From NCBI RefSeq assembly GCF_030694085.1, contig NZ_JAUXZE010000091.1, forward strand, positions 1-48,906: a stretch of 48,906 bases of DNA, read 5' to 3'. Shown here piece by piece: positions 48,751-48,906 of the stretch. A model generated the notes under the pieces. The model saw only the letters and a list, made by a program, of their open reading frames with translations, searched no databases and was not told where the DNA came from. Numbering within the stretch: the stretch's first letter is position 1; every line of letters starts with the position of its first letter. Source of the DNA: Tabrizicola sp. GTDB lineage: Bacteria > Pseudomonadota > Alphaproteobacteria > Rhodobacterales > Rhodobacteraceae. The position numbers and the translations under genes were made by a program.

Positions 48751-48906
48751 ATGGGCAGCAGTCGGAGACTGACCGATCAGGAGCGCCGTCAGATCGTCCG
48801 GGAACGGGCGAAAGGCGTCTCGGTTGGTGCGATCAGCGCGGCGCTGAAGGTTTCGCCCAAGACCGTCTACAACGTCATCGGCCGGGGCCGTTCCGCTGTC
48901 TCCGCC
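48751..48906 (+). CDS. Helix-turn-helix protein, N-terminal part (cut by window end)
   Basis: ATG 48751 opens a frame that runs off the window. The first 52 residues hold one helix-turn-helix (LTDQERRQIVRERAKGVSVG, then AISAALKVSPKTVYNVIGRG) with the shape of a resolvase or relaxosome DNA-binding protein. Its divergence from virC1 across the GATGC/hairpin region mirrors the Ti-plasmid virC-virD arrangement, where virD1 would be in this position. It may be the VirD1-like accessory protein, but I cannot confirm this from the part visible. Confidence 0.5.
   Translation, partial: MGSSRRLTDQERRQIVRERAKGVSVGAISAALKVSPKTVYNVIGRGRSAVSA

Noticed and set aside
1..48906. Search for tRNA, rRNA and CRISPR arrays
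   Set aside because: No cloverleaf with a GTTCGAATC-like T arm, no rRNA and no regularly spaced repeats seen by eye. Small RNAs without strong motifs could have been missed.
46072..48906. Search for a luxI partner of the LuxR gene
   Set aside because: No frame near it shows the Arg/Asp/Glu pattern of acyl-homoserine-lactone synthases. The regulator is called a solo for this window only.

Overview
The window reads as part of a low-copy repABC plasmid (or chromid) of a marine-type Rhodobacterales bacterium (Roseobacter/Paracoccus relatives). The evidence is a complete repA-repB-repC module, a VirC1/VirC2-type transfer operon at the right edge, high-GC alphaproteobacterial coding, BioR/BioZ-type biotin genes, and a nosCRZDFYLX nitrous-oxide-reductase cluster in the Paracoccus gene order. 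Both window ends cut genes, and nothing here places it to species.

Layout. 1-0.5 kb: a transposase tail whose element has cut an ABC-transporter substrate-binding protein gene. 0.7-1.6 kb: cobalamin riboswitch and bluB (lower ligand of B12). 1.7-7.4 kb, minus strand: bioR-bioB-bioF-bioD-bioA-bioZ with two BioR operator sequences. 7.5-13.7 kb, minus strand: thiC-thiO-thiS-thiG-thiE-thiF-thiD behind a TPP riboswitch. 13.8-16.6 kb: an orphan scpB plus a DUF1403 gene, divergent from a tyrosine recombinase across a 9-bp gap holding a palindrome. 16.6-17.0 kb: tail of a serine recombinase. 17.4-21.0 kb: repABC with a counter-transcribed RNA locus and three parS-like palindromes. 21.2-24.5 kb: a large second ParB-like gene and two backbone genes. 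24.5-28.0 kb: a recombinase-in-trio (RIT) element with 113-bp inverted repeats, its middle recombinase broken by a 17-bp tandem duplication. 28.2-29.3 kb: an IS110-type transposase. 29.9-30.3 kb: ssb. 30.5-41.4 kb: denitrification island (DUF1858 protein, nosXLYFDZRC, Crp/Fnr regulator), with a perfect FNR/Dnr box and a 20-bp direct repeat on both sides. 42.0-43.0 kb: Na+/H+ antiporter gene truncated by a decayed IS3-type element. 43.1-46.7 kb: VapBC toxin-antitoxin, bactofilin, WGR protein, small unknowns and a LuxR solo with a lux-box-like dyad. 46.8-48.9 kb: virC2-virC1, a GATGC-rich repeat region with two strong hairpins (candidate oriT/enhancer), and the start of a divergent helix-turn-helix gene.

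How the parts work together. The left third is a vitamin module (B12 lower ligand, B7, B1), each unit carrying its own ligand-sensing control (cobalamin riboswitch, BioR, TPP riboswitch). The centre is the replication and partition machinery, with recombinases clustered around it. The right third adds anaerobic N2O respiration, NosR flavinylation by NosX, a toxin-antitoxin pair, quorum sensing and conjugative transfer. The least understood parts are the DUF1403-ScpB-recombinase module, the GATGC region beside virC1, and the way the RIT element replaced the end of a small backbone gene.
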